Assembly (NCBI GenBank): GCA_039809495.1
Contig: JBDHVC010000002.1
Span: 102,008-166,007 of the forward strand
Direction of reading: 5' to 3'
Source: JAFLCL01 sp039809495
GTDB lineage: Bacteria; Myxococcota_A; Polyangia; Polyangiales; Sandaracinaceae
DNA length: 64,000 nucleotides
Every line of letters begins with the position of its first letter. Within the stretch, counting starts at the first letter, position 1. Both the position numbers and the translations under genes were made by a program. The notes under the pieces were generated by a model, which did not search any database, had not been told where the DNA came from, and saw nothing but the letters and a program-made list of their open reading frames with translations. Positions 34,613 to 44,348 of this stretch are shown here, piece by piece.

Positions 34613-36721
34613 TCAGCCGGGCGCCATCACGCAGACGTTGCCCAAGCAGCTCAGGCCCATGCCGCCACAGCAGTCCGCGTCGCTCGAGCACGTCTCACCT
34701 TCGCGGTGGCAGCGCTCGGGCGGCGGCGGGGAGCAGACGGGCGCGCCCCCACCGGCCGGCGGGACGCACTCGCCGCCGCAGCACTCGGTGCCGACGCTGC
34801 ACGACTCGCCGTCGGGGCGGCACGCGCGCGGCGCCCAATACGCCGCGATGTTGCGTGACGTCGTCGCCTGCCCCGGCAGCCAGTAGGGGACCATGCTCGG
34901 ATCCGCGTCCGCGTCGAGCGCGTCCTTGCGGATCGCGACGACCCAGATCTGCTGGTACGCCCGGCCGCGCGTGCCGACCGACTCGTTGCCGTAGTCGCGC
35001 CGGCTGAGGAAGCTCAGCCAGAAGTAGCCGCCCTGATCGAAGGGCGAGAAGCGCGGTTGGAAGCTGTCGGTCGCGGTCACGCTGCCCATCGCGCGATCGA
35101 GGCGGACGACGTGGGATCCGTCCGCGCCCATCGCGTAGAGCGCGGACTGGCCGGTCTCGCTGCGACCGTCGGGCCCGTGCGCGAAGGCGAGGTGCCGCGA
35201 GTCCGGCGTCCAGCTCGGGTAGCTGTCGCAGAGGCCCCCAGGGCTCGCGCCCGAGAGCGAGGAGGCGAGGTGGATCGTGACGGGCGAGCCGAGGGCGTCG
35301 GGGCCGACGACGGGCACGATCGCGATGTTGCCGCGGCGGTAGTCGCCGCCCCAGCTGTCCATGTCGGTGACGTAGGCGATCGCTCGACCGTCGGGCGACC
35401 AGCTCGGGTGCGAGATGTTGGTGGGGACGGGGCCGGGCGAGGACACGGTCACGAAGCTGCCCGTGAACGGATCCATGAAGCGCATCGCGCGCGACGCGCC
35501 CTCTTCGTAGCTCACCACGACGCGCGTCTCGTCGGGGCTCCAGGACGAGAACCACCAGCGCGCGCTCGGTGGGCTGACGGAGGTGGGCCAGAGCGTCGGC
35601 GCCGGCGATCCGCTCAGGTCGGTCGTCAGGTCGAAGACCGCGCCGATGTTCTCGCCGCCGCCGAGGCGACCGGTCATGTAGCGGCCGCTCGACGAGACGG
35701 AGTGGCAGCCGATGCAGCGGTTGCCGTCCGTCGCGATGGGAGGCGTGGGGATGATGTTCTCGCGGTCGGCCGTCCCGTCGTTGATGCGGATGATCCGGCC
35801 CGCCGCGATGTCCCAGTAGTAGATGCTCCCCGTGAGCGCGGCGCGCGCGAACTGGACCGTGATCTCGGACCCCGCGATCACGGTCGAGCTGGCGGCCTCC
35901 CACCGATCGACGCGGATCCGCGCGGGCTCGTCCGGGTTCGTCTGCGCGAGCGCCCGCCAACCGACGGCGTCCGCGAGCCAGTGCCGCCGGCCGTCGTGCG
36001 CGACGTAGGCGTCGACCGTGACGTCGTCCTTCTCGAGCCGGATGTGGAAGACGTCGCCGTCCCGGCTCTCGAGCCACTGGATGTCCGCGGGATAGACGTT
36101 CTGCGGCATCACGGCGCCGTCGAGCGGGTAGACGAGCTGGGCCGCGCGCGCCGGATCGGACGTCGGCGTCCCCTCGAAGCGCGTCGCGACGTCGCTCGGC
36201 ACGCCGGCCTCGATCACCGTGCGGCGCAGGACGACGCGCAGGCTCGTGCTCGCGTGGAGGCCCATCGCGCTCACCCCGATCGTCCCGGTCCCGCCGATCG
36301 TCCCGCTCGCGGTGAAGTCGCCCGACGCCTCGTCGATCACGCCGAGATCGCGCCGATCGAGCGTGAACGAGGGCGCGATCGCCGCGCGCTCGGTGCCGTC
36401 GTCGAAGGTCACGAACGCGCTGAAGTGCTGGCTCGGCGTGGCGCCGTCGATCGCCTCGAGGACCACGTCGGTCGGCTCGATGCGGACGGATCGAGGCCTC
36501 GCGATCGCTCCGTCGACGAGCTCGACGTCGGCGTCGTCTCCAGCGCTCCCGCCGTCGCCGCGCGCGACGCAGCGCCCATCGACGCAGGCGCGACCGTCGC
36601 TGCAATCCGTCGAGCGGGAGCAGCTCGTCGGGTGGGGGTCGGGGGCGCAGTCGCAGCCCGCGATGATCCCGAGGGCGGCGAGGAGTGAGAAGGTGAGCAA
36701 GAGGGAAGACGGGGCGCGCAT
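34613..36721 (-). CDS. TolB/PD40-type beta-propeller lipoprotein with one CxxCH motif
   Basis: 702 residues, ATG 36721 with GGAGG touching it. Lipoprotein signal, lipobox IAGC (Cys23), then a Cys-rich spacer (CSRSTDCSDGRACVDGRC), a Big/Ig-like domain (about 65-160), and a long propeller region with PD40 blades: SWSPDETRVVVSYE, SHPSWSPDGRAIAYVT, SYPSWTPDSRHLAFAHG, FSPFDQGGYFWLSF. RCIGCHSVSSSGRYM at 336-340 carries a classical c-type heme attachment motif, present once. The C-terminus is knottin-like (CSVGTECCGGEC, CSSDADCCGG). Exported surface protein; binding function unknown. Confidence 0.85.
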   Translation of the reverse strand: MRAPSSLLLTFSLLAALGIIAGCDCAPDPHPTSCSRSTDCSDGRACVDGRCVARGDGGSAGDDADVELVDGAIARPRSVRIEPTDVVLEAIDGATPSQHFSAFVTFDDGTERAAIAPSFTLDRRDLGVIDEASGDFTASGTIGGTGTIGVSAMGLHASTSLRVVLRRTVIEAGVPSDVATRFEGTPTSDPARAAQLVYPLDGAVMPQNVYPADIQWLESRDGDVFHIRLEKDDVTVDAYVAHDGRRHWLADAVGWRALAQTNPDEPARIRVDRWEAASSTVIAGSEITVQFARAALTGSIYYWDIAAGRIIRINDGTADRENIIPTPPIATDGNRCIGCHSVSSSGRYMTGRLGGGENIGAVFDLTTDLSGSPAPTLWPTSVSPPSARWWFSSWSPDETRVVVSYEEGASRAMRFMDPFTGSFVTVSSPGPVPTNISHPSWSPDGRAIAYVTDMDSWGGDYRRGNIAIVPVVGPDALGSPVTIHLASSLSGASPGGLCDSYPSWTPDSRHLAFAHGPDGRSETGQSALYAMGADGSHVVRLDRAMGSVTATDSFQPRFSPFDQGGYFWLSFLSRRDYGNESVGTRGRAYQQIWVVAIRKDALDADADPSMVPYWLPGQATTSRNIAAYWAPRACRPDGESCSVGTECCGGECVPPAGGGAPVCSPPPPERCHREGETCSSDADCCGGMGLSCLGNVCVMAPG

Positions 36722-36856
36722 CCTCCGATGATGCCGGAAGACGGCGACGGCGTCCCGGGCGAACGTCGAGCCGCCTCGGTCGGAGCTTTCGGGGTCGCGG
36801 CGGAGGTGATACGAATTGCCGCTCGCTTCGCCTTCTTCGACGTTCGGAGGTTGTCC

Positions 36857-38590
36857 ATGGACGAATGGGTCTCGCCGCTCTCTGCTCGCGCTCTTCGCCT
36901 CCGACGATCGCGGACGCGCTCGATCGCCGCGCTGCTCGCGCTCTTCACGGTGCCGGTCGTCGGCTGCACGACGGGCTCGGGACGTCCCACGCGCGACGCG
37001 GGCCCAGGCGGGGCGGACGTCGCCGTCCCGATCGATCCGAACTGCAACCCCGCCGAGGACGCGGACGGGGACGGAATCGCCGACTGGGTGGAGGGCCGCG
37101 CCACCAACCGCGACACCGACGGCGACGGAATCCCGGACTACCTCGACCCCGACTCGGACGGCGACGGCATCCCCGACGCGGTCGAGGCGGGGGGCGGTCA
37201 TCCCTGCGCGCCGCGCAACTCGGACTCCGACGGACTCCCCGACTTCATCGATCTCGACAGCGACAACGACGGGCTCTCCGACGCCGAGGAGGCCGCGATC
37301 GGCACCGATCCGACGTCGGTCGACTCCGACGGCGACGGCGTGACGGATCTGGCCGAGGTGCGCGGGACCGGCACGAACCCGCTCGATCCCGAAGACACGA
37401 TCCCGCCGGGCGACTTCTTCGTCGTCCTGCCCTACATGGGGGCGCACGAGCCGCGCCGGCTCGACTTCGGCACGAACATCAGCGTCGCCGACGTCTACTT
37501 CCTCATCGACACGACCGGCTCGATGGGCGGGCCGATCGACAACGTCACCTCGTCGCTCACGACGATCGCGAGCGAGCTCTCGAGCCGCATCCGATCGGTG
37601 CAGATGGGCGTGGGCGAGCACCGCGACTTCCCCTTCTGCGACGGCGGCGTCTTCGCCGAGACCTGCTACGGCGACGCGGGTGACGTCGCCTACCGCAATC
37701 GACAGGTGATCACGGCCGACGTCTCGGCGGTGCAGGCCGGGCTCCGCGCGCTCGGCGCGGGCGGCGGCGCCGACGGCCCCGAGTCGCAGGTCGAGGCGCT
37801 CTATCAGGTCGCCTCGGGGCTCGGCGGCAGCTGGAGCATGGGCGGATCGAGCTGGTCGCTCCCGCCCGCGCGGTGCGACGTCTACCCCGACGAGACCTTC
37901 GCGCGCGTCGGCTATCCTTGCTTCCGCCCCGGCGCGCTCCCGATCGTCGTCCTCGTGAGCGACGTCCAGTGGCACAACGGGCCCGGCGGCAGCAGCGCGT
38001 ACACGGGCATCTCTCCGAATCCGCACTCGTTCGAGCTGGCCGCCTCGGAGCTCAACCGAATCGGGGCGCGCTTCATCGGGGTCGCCGTCAACGGCGGCGG
38101 GCGGAGCGAGATGGAGGCGATGGCTCGCGCGACGGGCTCGGTCAACAGCGGCGGGTCGCCGCTCGTCTACGACGCGAGCGGCGGGACGGTGTCGAACGCC
38201 ATCATCGACGGCATCGGCGCGCTCATCGGCGGGACGCCGCAGGACGTGAACACGCGCACCGCGAACGTCGCGGGCAACCCCAACGACGTCGACGCGACCG
38301 CCTTCATCAAGTCGATCACCCCGAACACCGGGTGTAACCCCGGCTCCGGGATCTGCGGCGCGAGCCCCGGCGAGACCTACGAGCGCCAAGACGAGACGAC
38401 CTTCTACCAGGTGATCCCCGGCACGCGCGTCACCTTCGACGTCGACTTCTACAACGACATCGTCCCGCCCCCGACGGCCGCCGAGATCTACCGCGCCCGG
38501 ATCATCGTCGTCGGTAACGGCGTGGCCGAGCTCGACAGCCGCGCGGTCTACATCGTCGTCCCGCCGTACGGCGTCGACATCCCCATCTGA
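36857..38590 (+). CDS. Lipoprotein with TSP3-like calcium repeats and VWA domain
   Basis: 577 residues, ATG 36857 with GGAGG 6 nt upstream. Lipobox VVGC (Cys37). Residues about 55-175 are thrombospondin type 3-like Asp repeats (DADGDGIADW, DTDGDGIPDY, DSDGDGIPDA, DSDNDGLSDAEE, DSDGDGVTDL), typical calcium-binding rods. A von Willebrand A domain follows from about 213, with the MIDAS-like DTTGSMGG (218-225). The C-terminal 150 residues look like a further beta domain. Probably a surface adhesion protein. Divergent from the PD40 lipoprotein across 135 bp. Confidence 0.88.
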   Translation: MDEWVSPLSARALRLRRSRTRSIAALLALFTVPVVGCTTGSGRPTRDAGPGGADVAVPIDPNCNPAEDADGDGIADWVEGRATNRDTDGDGIPDYLDPDSDGDGIPDAVEAGGGHPCAPRNSDSDGLPDFIDLDSDNDGLSDAEEAAIGTDPTSVDSDGDGVTDLAEVRGTGTNPLDPEDTIPPGDFFVVLPYMGAHEPRRLDFGTNISVADVYFLIDTTGSMGGPIDNVTSSLTTIASELSSRIRSVQMGVGEHRDFPFCDGGVFAETCYGDAGDVAYRNRQVITADVSAVQAGLRALGAGGGADGPESQVEALYQVASGLGGSWSMGGSSWSLPPARCDVYPDETFARVGYPCFRPGALPIVVLVSDVQWHNGPGGSSAYTGISPNPHSFELAASELNRIGARFIGVAVNGGGRSEMEAMARATGSVNSGGSPLVYDASGGTVSNAIIDGIGALIGGTPQDVNTRTANVAGNPNDVDATAFIKSITPNTGCNPGSGICGASPGETYERQDETTFYQVIPGTRVTFDVDFYNDIVPPPTAAEIYRARIIVVGNGVAELDSRAVYIVVPPYGVDIPI

Positions 38591-38609
38591 CGTCGCGCCC
38601 GCTCGAGCC

Positions 38610-40184
38610 TCACGCCTCCGCGCTCGCGCGCGGAGCGGGCGGGAGGCTCGCGCGGCCCTCGACGATCGGGAGGGAGAAGCTGGCGAGCGCGCCCTGGCCG
38701 TCGGCGGGCGTCTCGAACCACACGCGGCCGCCGTGCGCCTCGACGATGCGCTTGACCAGCGAGAGGCCGATGCCCGACCCGCGCACGGTCGACCCCTCTC
38801 GCTTGAGCCTGAAGAAGCGATCGAAGACGCGCTTGTGATGCTCGGGCGGGATCCCCGCGCCGTGATCGCGGACGCGCACGTAGAGGTGTCGACGGCCTCG
38901 ATCGACCGAGAGCTCGATCGGCGGCTCGCCGTACTTCGCCGCGTTGTCGAGGAGGTTGAGCAGGACGAGCAGGAGGCTCTCCTCGTCGTAGCGGACGGGG
39001 GGGAGGTCCTCGTCGGCGCGGAGCGTCAGCTCGACGCTGCTCTCGTGGCGTGAGCGGAACGCGTCGGCGGCGCGCAGGACGACGTCTCGGACGTCGCCGT
39101 CGCGGAACTGGTAGACCTCCTTGCCGCGCTCGATCGCCGAGAAGTCGAGGACGTTCTCGATGAGGCCCGTCAGGCGCTCGGACTCGCGCACGATCGTCTC
39201 GAGGTACTGCCTGCGCTTCGCGTCGTCGCGCACGCGCTCGGTCAGCAGGAGCTCGGAGAACATGCGCACGACCGAGAGGGGCGTCTTCAGCTCGTGGCTC
39301 ACGTTCGCGAGGAGCTCGCTCCGCAGCTCGTTGAGCCTGCGCTCCTTGACCTGCGCGTAGACGAGGAAGACGATGCCGAGCAAGACGACGACGAGCGAGA
39401 GCGCGATGAGCGACGACTCGCCGTAGTCGCGCGAGTCGCGCTGGGCGCGGAGCGTGGGCGCCTCCTTCGGCGCGACCTGGAGCCGCCACCCATAGAACGT
39501 CGACGGGAAATTGCGCCCGACGAGGTAGTCGCCCGCGCCGGTCAGCGGCTCGCCGAAGATCCGGCGGCTGTCCTCGTCGACGATGTTGTACTGGCGCTTG
39601 TTCGAGTCGCTGACGAAGACGCTCGGGAAGACGTCGCGGACGAAGTAGCCCGTGTCGTGGTGGGCGACGACGTAGTAGCGACGGCCCTCGTGCCGGAGGG
39701 CTCGGTACGAGAGGAGGTAGCTCTGATCCGCGTAGCGCCGGTGGAGGTGCCGGAGCTGGCCGAGCGGCGCCCGCTCGAGCAGCAGATCCGGCAGCATGCG
39801 CTCCTCGAAGAGGCGCCGAAACTCCTCGCGCTCGTCGGGAGAGCAGCGACACGCGTAGGCGAGCACGTTGCCCGTGTCGTCGAGCACGAAGAGCGCGCGG
39901 ATGCTCGGTGAGATGCGCGGCGCGAGCGGCGGCCACTCCCGCTCGACCCGGCTCGGATCAGCGAGATCGACGAGCTGAAAGACGGCCTCGTCGGCCGAGA
40001 TCACCATCTGCTCGAGCCGATCGATCTTCTCGTCGACGAGCTGGAGCGTGGACTCGAAGATCGACTCCTCGGTCGTGCGCGCGAAGCGGCGCGCCGCCTC
40101 GATCGAGTAGAACCCGACGACCCCCGCCGCGATCAGCATCGAGGGGATGAGCAGGAAGTAGAGCAGGCGCGAGCCGAGCGGCAC
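38610..40184 (-). CDS. Membrane sensor histidine kinase
   Basis: 524 residues from GTG 40184, chosen because it just precedes TM1 (LLYFLLIPSMLIAAGVVGFY). A periplasmic sensor of about 215 residues (Cache-like by layout, unconfirmed) lies between TM1 and TM2 (SLIALSLVVVLLGIVFLVY). HisKA follows with the phospho-acceptor in NVSHELKTPLS, then HATPase_c with N box LLDNAAKYG, G1 DHGAGIP, F box FDRFFR and G2 GSGIGLSL. All catalytic boxes are intact. No response regulator is adjacent, so the partner must be elsewhere. Confidence 0.93.
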   Translation of the reverse strand: MPLGSRLLYFLLIPSMLIAAGVVGFYSIEAARRFARTTEESIFESTLQLVDEKIDRLEQMVISADEAVFQLVDLADPSRVEREWPPLAPRISPSIRALFVLDDTGNVLAYACRCSPDEREEFRRLFEERMLPDLLLERAPLGQLRHLHRRYADQSYLLSYRALRHEGRRYYVVAHHDTGYFVRDVFPSVFVSDSNKRQYNIVDEDSRRIFGEPLTGAGDYLVGRNFPSTFYGWRLQVAPKEAPTLRAQRDSRDYGESSLIALSLVVVLLGIVFLVYAQVKERRLNELRSELLANVSHELKTPLSVVRMFSELLLTERVRDDAKRRQYLETIVRESERLTGLIENVLDFSAIERGKEVYQFRDGDVRDVVLRAADAFRSRHESSVELTLRADEDLPPVRYDEESLLLVLLNLLDNAAKYGEPPIELSVDRGRRHLYVRVRDHGAGIPPEHHKRVFDRFFRLKREGSTVRGSGIGLSLVKRIVEAHGGRVWFETPADGQGALASFSLPIVEGRASLPPAPRASAEA

Positions 40185-40249
40185 GGGGGCCAAGCGTAGC
40201 AACCCGCGCCGCCCGCGCGCAGGGCCGGCTGGGCGCCTCTCTGCTCCGA

Positions 40250-42862
40250 TCAGAGCGCTCGGATCGTCGTGGTCCAGCTCCGCGCCGTGATCGTCCCTGG
40301 GCTCGCGAGGCGCGAGACCAGCACGTTGCGCGAGACGGGATTCCACTGGTAGGTCGTCGTCGACTCGCGGTCGGCCAGCCGCGCGGTCACCGGCGCGTCG
40401 AAGGCGAACTCGACCGCGCGGCTCAGGCGCGTCACCCGGATCGCGGCGACCGAGGCGGTGTTCGACGTGCCCGCGGTAACCAGCCCGCCCGAGCCCGACA
40501 GCCGGAATTCGATCGTGGCGCCTGGCGTCCTGCCCTCGCCGAGGAAGATGGGGAAGGTCTCGTAGAGTTCGTCGGCGGACGAGCTGGCTCCGCTCGGCGT
40601 GAGGGTCGTCGTGACGGTGGCGACGCCGCCCGAGATCGTGAACGTCCGCGAGACGGTGACGTCGCCGAGGAGCGCGTTGCCCGGATCGGGGCCGTCGCCG
40701 CCGGGGCTGCTCGCGCTCATGTTGCCCGACACGGTGACGCCGCCGCTCGAGGGGAAGCTCCGGGTCGGCGACTGGATCAGCGCGGAGCTGAAGCGCGCGC
40801 TCCCGCGCCGACCCGAGAGCGCGTGCGTCGACCACTCGTACATGTCGGCCCAGCCGTACGCGCCAGGTCGGTCGTTCTGCGAGCCGCGGTTCCACCCGAG
40901 CAGGACGGGGCCGGTCGCGTCGGTGTAGACGACGGAGAGCGCTCCGCCGCCGAAGCCCGAGTCTACGGCGCCGTCGACGTCGCCCGCGTGGACGATCAGG
41001 CCGAGGCCGGACGAGCGGGCGACGAAGAAGTCGTTGTCGATCGCGGTGGAGAAGTCGCGGGCGCGCAGGAGCGGAGGCTCGGCCTGGTCGGTCCCCGAGA
41101 GGGCGGCGAGCATCGCGTACGTGCCTGGGCGGTAGTGCCGGATCCCGGCCTCGGGGCTCGCGGGATAGTGCCGCTCTTGCCACGGGACCATGCCGCTCGG
41201 GGTGTGGTTGACCCTCGAGGCGAAGTCGTTCGCGCGCCCGATCTGGTCGCGGATCGTCGTCTGCATCTGCGCCGGCGTCGGGAAGGCGAGGCTGCCGCCA
41301 TGCAGAAACGCGAACGAGCGCCCCTCGACGCTGATCGAGGCGACGGCGACCTGGCGCTGGTAGTGGTGGTAGTCGCCCTGGTCCCACGCGGCGGGGAGCG
41401 ACGTCGCCGGCGAGAAGTGGGACGGACCCGTGATGCCGTCGCCGGGTTCGAGGACGATCTGGTGGGCCCGCAGGCGGGCGAAGCGATCGACCCAGGTGAG
41501 CATCAGCGGATCGTTCGACACCATCGCCGCCTCGACGAGGTGCTGCATCGTCCAGCCCTCGTAGGAGGCGTCGTAGGTGCCGTTCTGGTGGCGACAGAAG
41601 CCCGCAGGGTCGCAGTTGTTCGTGAGGATCGTGGCGGCGGCCGCCGACGCCTGGCTGAAGAGGGTGGGGTCCTCGAGCGCCGCCGCGACGTAGTAGAGCC
41701 CGGAGATCCCGGCGACCGTCATGTCGGCGTTCGGGCTCGAGAAGGTCCGCGTCATCGCCCTCCACGCGTCGGAGATGCGCCGCAGCCCGGCGTCGTAGGC
41801 GGCGAGGGCGCACGCGTCGATGCCGGGGGCCCGGTGCGCGGAGTAGCCGACCGCGCCGTACTCGCGGAGCGCGCCGGCGATGTTGTCGGGGTCGGTGCAG
41901 ACGTGGCGATCGAGGCAGTCCTGCGTCCAGATCATGTCCGCCGCCGCGATGACGAAGGCGCGACGGAGCATCCCCTCCGAGCGGTAGAAGGGGTTCCCCG
42001 CGTAGTTCCAGGTCGGGTACCACGCCGTCGCCGAGCTCACGTCGGACTCGCGCCCAATGAGGGCCCTCGGCGGGCTCGCGGCCTCGATGGAGGAGAGGAG
42101 GAACGTCGTCGCCGGGAGCCGCGCCGCCGCGTAGGAGGGGAGGTTGGGCTGGGACGTCTCGGGATCGTTCACCACGCCGAGCCAGAGCTGGTAGAGGGTG
42201 TCGTCGCTCGGGGCGGTGGCGAGGGGCGCGCTGATCGTCGCCGTCGACGAGACGGCGAAGTCGCTGGCCGTGAGCCCCGCCAGGTAGTTCCGGAGGATCA
42301 CCTGGTCCGCGTAGCGCTGCGGGAGGACGGTCGAGCCGGACGGACAGGCGACCGTGAACGGGTCGTAGGCGCACGATCCGCTCGAGCTGCAGTGCGTGTG
42401 GCACGCGCCGCCGAGGGTGGCCGTGAAGCTCCGGCCTGGCGCACACATGGCGAAGTCGGGGCTCGCCGGAGGGTTCGTGCAGAGGCAGGTCCGCGGGCCC
42501 GCGTCGGAGCCGGCGTCGCGCCCCGCGTCGGACGGTCCGGCGTCCCTGCCCGCGTCGGACGGTCGTCCAGCGTCCATGCCCGCGTCGGACGATCCAGCGT
42601 CCCACCCCGCGTCGCTGAAGAACCCAGCGTCGTCCGATCCACCGTCGATGTCGAGCGGCGCTGCGTCGTCTCCGGCGTCGAAGGCGATCTCGACGTCCCT
42701 CGGAGGGGCGGGCGCGTCGGTCGACGCGCTGTCGCGGGTCGGCCCACTGTCGAGATCGCGCGCGTCGAGGGGTGCGCTCGCGTCGGCCGGCTCGTCCGAC
42801 GGAAAATCGATGCAGCCCGCGAGCAAACAGCAAGCGACGAGGGGACCCCAGGTGTTCCGCAT
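40250..42862 (-). CDS. Large lipoprotein of unknown function with SDAG repeats
   Basis: 870 residues from ATG 42862 (an ATG at 42886 adds 8). Lipobox LLAGC (Cys17). Residues 20-130 are a low-complexity Asp/Ala/Gly region with repeated SDAG-x-DAG units, probably a surface spacer. A small Cys-rich part follows (CLCTN, CHTHCSSSGSC). Residues 200-600 look like an alpha-helical toroid (for example GISGLYYVAAALEDP, SYEGWTMQHLVEAAMV), and the last 270 are beta-rich. The overall plan resembles polysaccharide lyases or other carbohydrate enzymes of the alpha/alpha-toroid plus beta-sandwich type. I cannot identify catalytic residues, so no enzyme name is given. Confidence 0.8.
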   Translation of the reverse strand: MRNTWGPLVACCLLAGCIDFPSDEPADASAPLDARDLDSGPTRDSASTDAPAPPRDVEIAFDAGDDAAPLDIDGGSDDAGFFSDAGWDAGSSDAGMDAGRPSDAGRDAGPSDAGRDAGSDAGPRTCLCTNPPASPDFAMCAPGRSFTATLGGACHTHCSSSGSCAYDPFTVACPSGSTVLPQRYADQVILRNYLAGLTASDFAVSSTATISAPLATAPSDDTLYQLWLGVVNDPETSQPNLPSYAAARLPATTFLLSSIEAASPPRALIGRESDVSSATAWYPTWNYAGNPFYRSEGMLRRAFVIAAADMIWTQDCLDRHVCTDPDNIAGALREYGAVGYSAHRAPGIDACALAAYDAGLRRISDAWRAMTRTFSSPNADMTVAGISGLYYVAAALEDPTLFSQASAAAATILTNNCDPAGFCRHQNGTYDASYEGWTMQHLVEAAMVSNDPLMLTWVDRFARLRAHQIVLEPGDGITGPSHFSPATSLPAAWDQGDYHHYQRQVAVASISVEGRSFAFLHGGSLAFPTPAQMQTTIRDQIGRANDFASRVNHTPSGMVPWQERHYPASPEAGIRHYRPGTYAMLAALSGTDQAEPPLLRARDFSTAIDNDFFVARSSGLGLIVHAGDVDGAVDSGFGGGALSVVYTDATGPVLLGWNRGSQNDRPGAYGWADMYEWSTHALSGRRGSARFSSALIQSPTRSFPSSGGVTVSGNMSASSPGGDGPDPGNALLGDVTVSRTFTISGGVATVTTTLTPSGASSSADELYETFPIFLGEGRTPGATIEFRLSGSGGLVTAGTSNTASVAAIRVTRLSRAVEFAFDAPVTARLADRESTTTYQWNPVSRNVLVSRLASPGTITARSWTTTIRAL

Positions 42863-42914
42863 GCGATGAGGGTCTCGCGACTCCATCTCCGAGGCAAGGC
42901 CCTCGCGCTCGCCC

Positions 42915-44285
42915 TCAGCGCGCGCGGCTTGCCGCCTCGATCTGCGTGATCCCGCGGAGGATCTCGTGCGCCATGCGCGCCTGGTAGTCGTCGGGGAAGG
43001 ACGCGAGATCCTCGGCGCTCGACGAGACGCCGCGTCGGAGCATCTGCCGCGCGACCTCGAGCTCTCCCGCCCGCGCCGACGACTCGAGGTGGCCCTCGAG
43101 CATCGCCTCGCTCAGCGACGGACCCTCCTCCGCGATCCGGCGGGCCGTCTCGGGATCGAGCTGATCGATGCGCACGTCGGGCTCGACCCCGCGCGCCTGG
43201 ATCGAGCGCCCGCTCGGCGTGTAGTAGCGCGCGACCGTCAGCTTGAGCGCGCTTCCGTCCGGCAGCTCGATCAGGTTCTGCACGCTCCCCTTGCCCCACG
43301 TCGTCGTGCCGACGATGAGCGCGCGGCGGTGATCCTGGAGCGCGCCGGCGACGATCTCGGAGGCGCTCGCGCTGTAGCCGTCGACGAGGACGACGAGCGG
43401 CCAATTCGGGCGCGTCCCGGCGCGCTGCGCGCGACGCTCGCCGAGGACGACCCCGTCGCGCCCGCGGGTCGAGACGATGACGCCCGACTCGACGAACTCG
43501 TCGACGACGTGGACCGCCTCGTCGAGCAGCCCGCCCGGGTTGCCGCGCAGATCGAGGAGCACGCCGGCGACGCCTCCGGCGCTCGCCGTGCTCGAGACCG
43601 CCGCGTCGAGCGCTCGCCGGACCTCGTCCGTCGTCGTCTCCTGGAACGCTCGGATTCGAAGGTAGACGGTCCGATCGGGGAGGACACGCGTCTCGACCGC
43701 GTCGACCTGGATGAGCTCGCGCGTGATCGTGAGGACGAGGGCGCTCTCCTCGCCCTCGCGGCGGATCCTCACCTCGACCGGCGTCCCGGGCTCGCCGCGC
43801 ATGATGCGGACGGCCTCGTCGATGCGCAGGTCGCGCGCGTAGCGGCCATCGAGCGCGAGGAAGCGGTCGCCGGGGCGGATCCCCGCGCGCTCGGCGGGTC
43901 CGCCGGGGAGCACGCCGCGCACGACGAGCCAGCCGTCGCGCACGTCGATCTCGACGCCGATGCCCGCGAACGAGCCCGAGGTGTCGTCCTCGAGGACGCG
44001 GTACTCCTCGGGGTCGAGGAACGCCGAGTGCGGATCGAGCGTCGCGACCATCCCGCGGATGGCGCCGTAGACGAGGCGCTCGGGCGCGGGGGGCTCGACG
44101 TGGCTCGCCTCGATCTGGCTGAGCGCGCGGGCGAAGATCGAGAGCGTCGCGAAGGGGCTCGCCTCCGCGTCGGTCGCGTGCGCGGGCGCGGGCTCGAGCG
44201 CGTGCGCCGCGAGGAAGCCACCGAGCCCGGCGGCGAGCACGAGCACCACGTTGCGAGCGAGCGGAGACTGAGCGCGGTGAGGCAT
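42915..44285 (-). CDS. C-terminal processing peptidase (S41)
   Basis: 456 residues from ATG 44285. Signal or anchor at 10-32. An N-terminal domain (about 45-105) with LVYGAIRGMVATLDPHSAFL is followed by a PDZ domain (about 107-190; GIGVEIDVRDGWLVV) and the S41 catalytic domain with Ser307 in YSASASEIVAGAL and Lys332 in TTTWGKGSVQ, the 25-residue spacing of the Ser/Lys dyad in this family. A periplasmic protease that trims C-termini of envelope proteins. Divergent from the ribbon-helix-helix gene. Confidence 0.96.
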   Translation of the reverse strand: MPHRAQSPLARNVVLVLAAGLGGFLAAHALEPAPAHATDAEASPFATLSIFARALSQIEASHVEPPAPERLVYGAIRGMVATLDPHSAFLDPEEYRVLEDDTSGSFAGIGVEIDVRDGWLVVRGVLPGGPAERAGIRPGDRFLALDGRYARDLRIDEAVRIMRGEPGTPVEVRIRREGEESALVLTITRELIQVDAVETRVLPDRTVYLRIRAFQETTTDEVRRALDAAVSSTASAGGVAGVLLDLRGNPGGLLDEAVHVVDEFVESGVIVSTRGRDGVVLGERRAQRAGTRPNWPLVVLVDGYSASASEIVAGALQDHRRALIVGTTTWGKGSVQNLIELPDGSALKLTVARYYTPSGRSIQARGVEPDVRIDQLDPETARRIAEEGPSLSEAMLEGHLESSARAGELEVARQMLRRGVSSSAEDLASFPDDYQARMAHEILRGITQIEAASRAR

Positions 44286-44313
44286 TGACCGTCCTTCGGC
44301 TGGTCGGTTATGT
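44285..44313 (+). promoter_or_regulatory. Candidate sigma70-type promoter
   Basis: TTGACC at 44285-44290, a 17-nt spacer, TTATGT at 44308-44313. It would drive the small ribbon-helix-helix gene at 44349 with a leader of about 30 nt. The -35 touches the start codon of the divergent protease gene. Confidence 0.5.
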
Positions 44314-44348
44314 GTGCCAGCGGATGCGCGACGCCGCCGGAGTATGAC

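Noticed and set aside
37070..37360. Regularly spaced GACGGCGACGG repeats
   Set aside because: They encode the Asp-rich calcium-binding repeats of the VWA lipoprotein, not a DNA element.
42480..42660. Repetitive GCGTCGGACGGTCCAGCGTC-type pattern resembling a CRISPR array
   Set aside because: It is in-frame coding repetition for SDAG units, with no regular spacer and direct-repeat structure.
40823..42949. 708-codon plus-strand frame opposite the 870-residue lipoprotein
   Set aside because: No ribosome site and no domain. The opposite frame has a lipobox and Cys-rich modules.
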